A stretch of DNA of 16,314 nt from CAZEFK01 sp964511405. Its GTDB lineage: Bacteria > Pseudomonadota > Alphaproteobacteria > Elsterales > Elsteraceae. Location: assembly GCA_964511405.1 (NCBI GenBank), contig CAZEFK010000170.1, positions 1 to 16,314 on the forward strand. The letters run 5' to 3'. Below the pieces are notes generated by a model, which was not told the origin of the DNA, ran no database searches, and saw only the letters and a list, made by a program, of their open reading frames with translations. Shown piece after piece: positions 14,604 through 16,314 of the stretch (position 1 is its first letter; every line of letters begins with the position of its first letter). Both the position numbers and the translations under genes were made by a program.

Positions 14604-15512
14604 TCACCCACCCGCGGCCACCGCGTGATGCCCTGGCCGCACCGGCGCCGAGGGCGGCGGCGACGGCAGGATCGCGCCCAGCCCGTAATCCAGGATCCGG
14701 ACATATTCCAGCCGGGTCCAGTCGACCAGCGGCTGGACCAGCACACCGTGCTCGTCATTGGCGGCGATCACGCCCAGCGGCAGGCCTGCCGGCAGGCTGC
14801 CGCCGTCGCCCGAGGTCACGACGCGGTCGCCCGGAACTGCCCGCGCATCGCGCGCCAGGTACAGCAGGCGCAGCATCGGCCCGTTGTCCCCGGCCAGCAC
14901 GGCGCGCGCATGGGACGATTCGACGATCACCGGAATCCGGCTGTTGAGGTCGTTGATCAGCAGCACTCGGGCCGTGTGCGCGCCGACCTCGGAAATGCGG
15001 CCGATCATGCCCTCGCCGGTCATGGCGACGTGGCCGCGGGCAATGCCCTGCTCGCTGCCGGCGCCGACCAGCAGCTGCCGCACGAAGGCCCCGCCGCTGT
15101 CGGCCAGCACCCGGGCGGTAGCGAAATGCACCGGCGGATCCGGCACCACGTTGAGCAGCGACCGCAGGGCCTGATTCTCGCCGTCCAGCTTGCGCGCCAC
15201 CTCCTGCCACTGGCCCAGGCGCTCGACCTCGGTGCGCAGCCGGGCGTTCTCCTCCCGGATATGCGCCAGCTGACGCAAATCAAGCACCATATGGTTGATG
15301 TATTCGGCCGGTTGCCGAATGGCATCGAACGCCGGCGCCAAGGCATCGAGCACGGTCATGCGCAGCCGCTCGATGACCACCACCTCGGCCTTGCTCAACA
15401 GCATCAGCAGGAAGCAGGCAGCCACCAGGCTCAAAAAAGCGAATCGCGTGAGCGCAGCGCGCAGCGGTGCCGCGAAACGGAACGTCGCTTCCGGCCTCGC
15501 CTTCATCACCAC
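14604..15512 (-). CDS. mreC: MreC, rod-shape-determining protein
   Basis: The protein has about 302 residues. A short basic cytoplasmic N-terminus and one membrane helix (about 23-42) are followed by a coiled coil (IREENARLRTEVERLGQWQE) and the periplasmic beta-barrel region. Hallmarks are ARVLADSGGAFVRQLLVGAG, GMIGRISEVGAHTARVLLI and VPGDRVVTSGDGG. MreC scaffolds the elongasome, linking MreB filaments to RodA and PBP2. Three starts are possible (GTG 15512, GTG 15509, ATG 15506); GGGAG 9 bases before 15512 favours the longest. The proline-rich C-terminal tail is unremarkable. Confidence 0.95.
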   Translation of the reverse strand: MVMKARPEATFRFAAPLRAALTRFAFLSLVAACFLLMLLSKAEVVVIERLRMTVLDALAPAFDAIRQPAEYINHMVLDLRQLAHIREENARLRTEVERLGQWQEVARKLDGENQALRSLLNVVPDPPVHFATARVLADSGGAFVRQLLVGAGSEQGIARGHVAMTGEGMIGRISEVGAHTARVLLINDLNSRIPVIVESSHARAVLAGDNGPMLRLLYLARDARAVPGDRVVTSGDGGSLPAGLPLGVIAANDEHGVLVQPLVDWTRLEYVRILDYGLGAILPSPPPSAPVRPGHHAVAAGG

Positions 15513-15588
15513 CGATCACCACTCCCGGCAGCCCGCGGCCCGACCCCCTCGCCTCTCGACACCTGGGCGCCGGAGGTCGGTTCCACGA

Positions 15589-15594
15589 ACTATA
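15589..15594 (-). promoter_or_regulatory. Possible -10 element in the mreB-mreC gap
   Basis: TATAGT on the minus strand lies about 80 bp before mreC, preceded at a 17-bp distance by a weak TTTTC element. A secondary promoter for mreCD-rodA is plausible in this 104-bp gap, but the match is poor. Confidence 0.25.
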
Positions 15595-15616
15595 GTGTGC
15601 GCCAGTTTGGGAAAAC

Positions 15617-16314
15617 TTAATAGGTCCCGATCAGGACGTTGCGCAAAGTTTTCATTTCTTCCAGGCAACGCCCGGTCCCCAGCGCCACGCAGGACAGGGG
15701 ATCGTCGGCGATCGAAACCGGCAGACCGGTGGCGTGGCGGAGCACCAGATCGAGATTCCCCAGCAGCGCACCGCCGCCGGTCAGCACGATGCCCTTGTCG
15801 ACGATGTCGGCGGCGAGCTCGGGCGCGGTGTGCTCCAGCGCCACCTTCACTGCCTCGACGATGGCGCTGACCGGCTCGGCCAGGCTTTCGGCGATCTGAC
15901 GCTCGGAGATCACCAGCTCCTTGGGCACGCCGTTCATAAGGTCGCGGCCCTTGATCTCCATGACCCGGCCCTCGCCGTCGTCGGGCGGGCAGGCCGATCC
16001 GATCTCCTTCTTGATCCGCTCGGCCGAGCCTTCGCCGACCAGCAGGTTATGCATGCGCCGGATGTAGGCGATGATGGCCTCGTCCATCTTGTCGCCGCCG
16101 ACGCGCACCGACCGCGCATAGACGATGCCGCCCAGCGACAGCACGGCGACCTCGGTGGTGCCGCCGCCGATGTCGACCACCATCGAGCCGGTCGGCTCGG
16201 TCACCGGCAGGCCGGCGCCGATCGCAGCCGCCATCGGCTCCTCGATCAGGAACACCCGGCGCGCGCCGGCGCTCTCCGCCGATTCCTGGATGGCCCGGCG
16301 CTCGACCGCGGTCG
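15617..16314 (-). CDS. mreB: MreB, actin-like cell-shape protein (C-terminal two thirds, runs off the right edge)
   Basis: The open frame continues past the window edge: codons beyond 16255 read TAVERRAIQESAESAGARR and join VFLIEEPMAAAIGAGLPV, which is MreB. About 232 residues are present, against about 345 for the whole family, so the N-terminal ATPase part lies outside. Visible motifs are the phosphate-binding DIGGGTTEVAV, then VRVGGDKMDEAI, IKKEIGSA and the adenosine site LTGGGALL. MreB forms membrane-bound filaments that guide lateral wall synthesis. It leads the mreB-mreC-mreD-rodA series. Confidence 0.97.
   Translation of the reverse strand, partial: TAVERRAIQESAESAGARRVFLIEEPMAAAIGAGLPVTEPTGSMVVDIGGGTTEVAVLSLGGIVYARSVRVGGDKMDEAIIAYIRRMHNLLVGEGSAERIKKEIGSACPPDDGEGRVMEIKGRDLMNGVPKELVISERQIAESLAEPVSAIVEAVKVALEHTAPELAADIVDKGIVLTGGGALLGNLDLVLRHATGLPVSIADDPLSCVALGTGRCLEEMKTLRNVLIGTY

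Noticed and set aside
12876..15620. Very long plus-strand open frame (about 914 codons) opposite mreC, mreD and rodA
   Set aside because: Its product is a Gln/His/Arg-rich sequence without domains, and the opposite strand encodes well-conserved proteins over the same span. It is an antisense artefact of high GC.

Overview
The window looks like a chromosomal segment of a high-GC, Gram-negative, flagellated, rod-shaped bacterium. An alphaproteobacterium, perhaps in or near the Rhodospirillales, is the best guess. This rests on the strong GC bias at third codon positions, the mreBCD/rodA rod-shape genes, an entericidin-type lipoprotein, a VUT/YhhQ-type transporter and a Tat-exported binding protein. 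The taxonomy is inference from gene content and base composition only.

Layout. The left edge (1-344, minus) is the start of fliG, a flagellar switch gene running off the window. After a poorly coding stretch with a possible small membrane ORF and a short tandem repeat comes an aldo/keto reductase (851-1873, plus), which converges on a two-helix hypothetical membrane protein (1897-2403, minus). A loose region (2404-3142) holds one small possible gene and an AT-rich patch. Next come an entericidin-like lipoprotein (3143-3307, plus) and an orphan Tat-dependent sugar-type ABC binding protein (3356-4699, minus), which converge on a shared terminator.

The centre is the most distinctive part. A 920-residue sensor histidine kinase (4804-7566, plus) carries an extracytoplasmic Cache-like sensor, PAS modules and a LOV blue-light domain with the photoactive cysteine; the LOV glutamine that normally relays the signal is leucine. 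About ten bases after its stop codon begins a cobalamin riboswitch (about 7576-7740), followed by a nested hairpin leader. Downstream lie a NiCoT-family cobalt/nickel permease and threonine-phosphate decarboxylase (CobC/CobD), overlapping as ATGA. This is a compact B12-controlled unit that takes up cobalt and makes the aminopropanol arm of cobalamin. A 19-bp perfect inverted repeat follows, then a small tail-anchored-type membrane protein, a PAP2-type phosphatase and, convergently, a VUT-family (queuosine precursor) transporter.

The right side has a small accessory islet (about 11677-12468, minus) just beyond the 3' end of tRNA-Lys(CTT). It contains a Panacea/SocA-type antitoxin gene interrupted by a one-base frameshift and, overlapping its stop codon, an 85-residue protein that is a candidate toxin partner. 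The rest is the rod-shape operon read leftward: mreB (partial), mreC, mreD, rodA. The PBP2 gene (mrdA) that commonly sits between mreD and rodA is absent; only 6 bp separate them. No CRISPR array, transposase, integrase or rRNA was seen.
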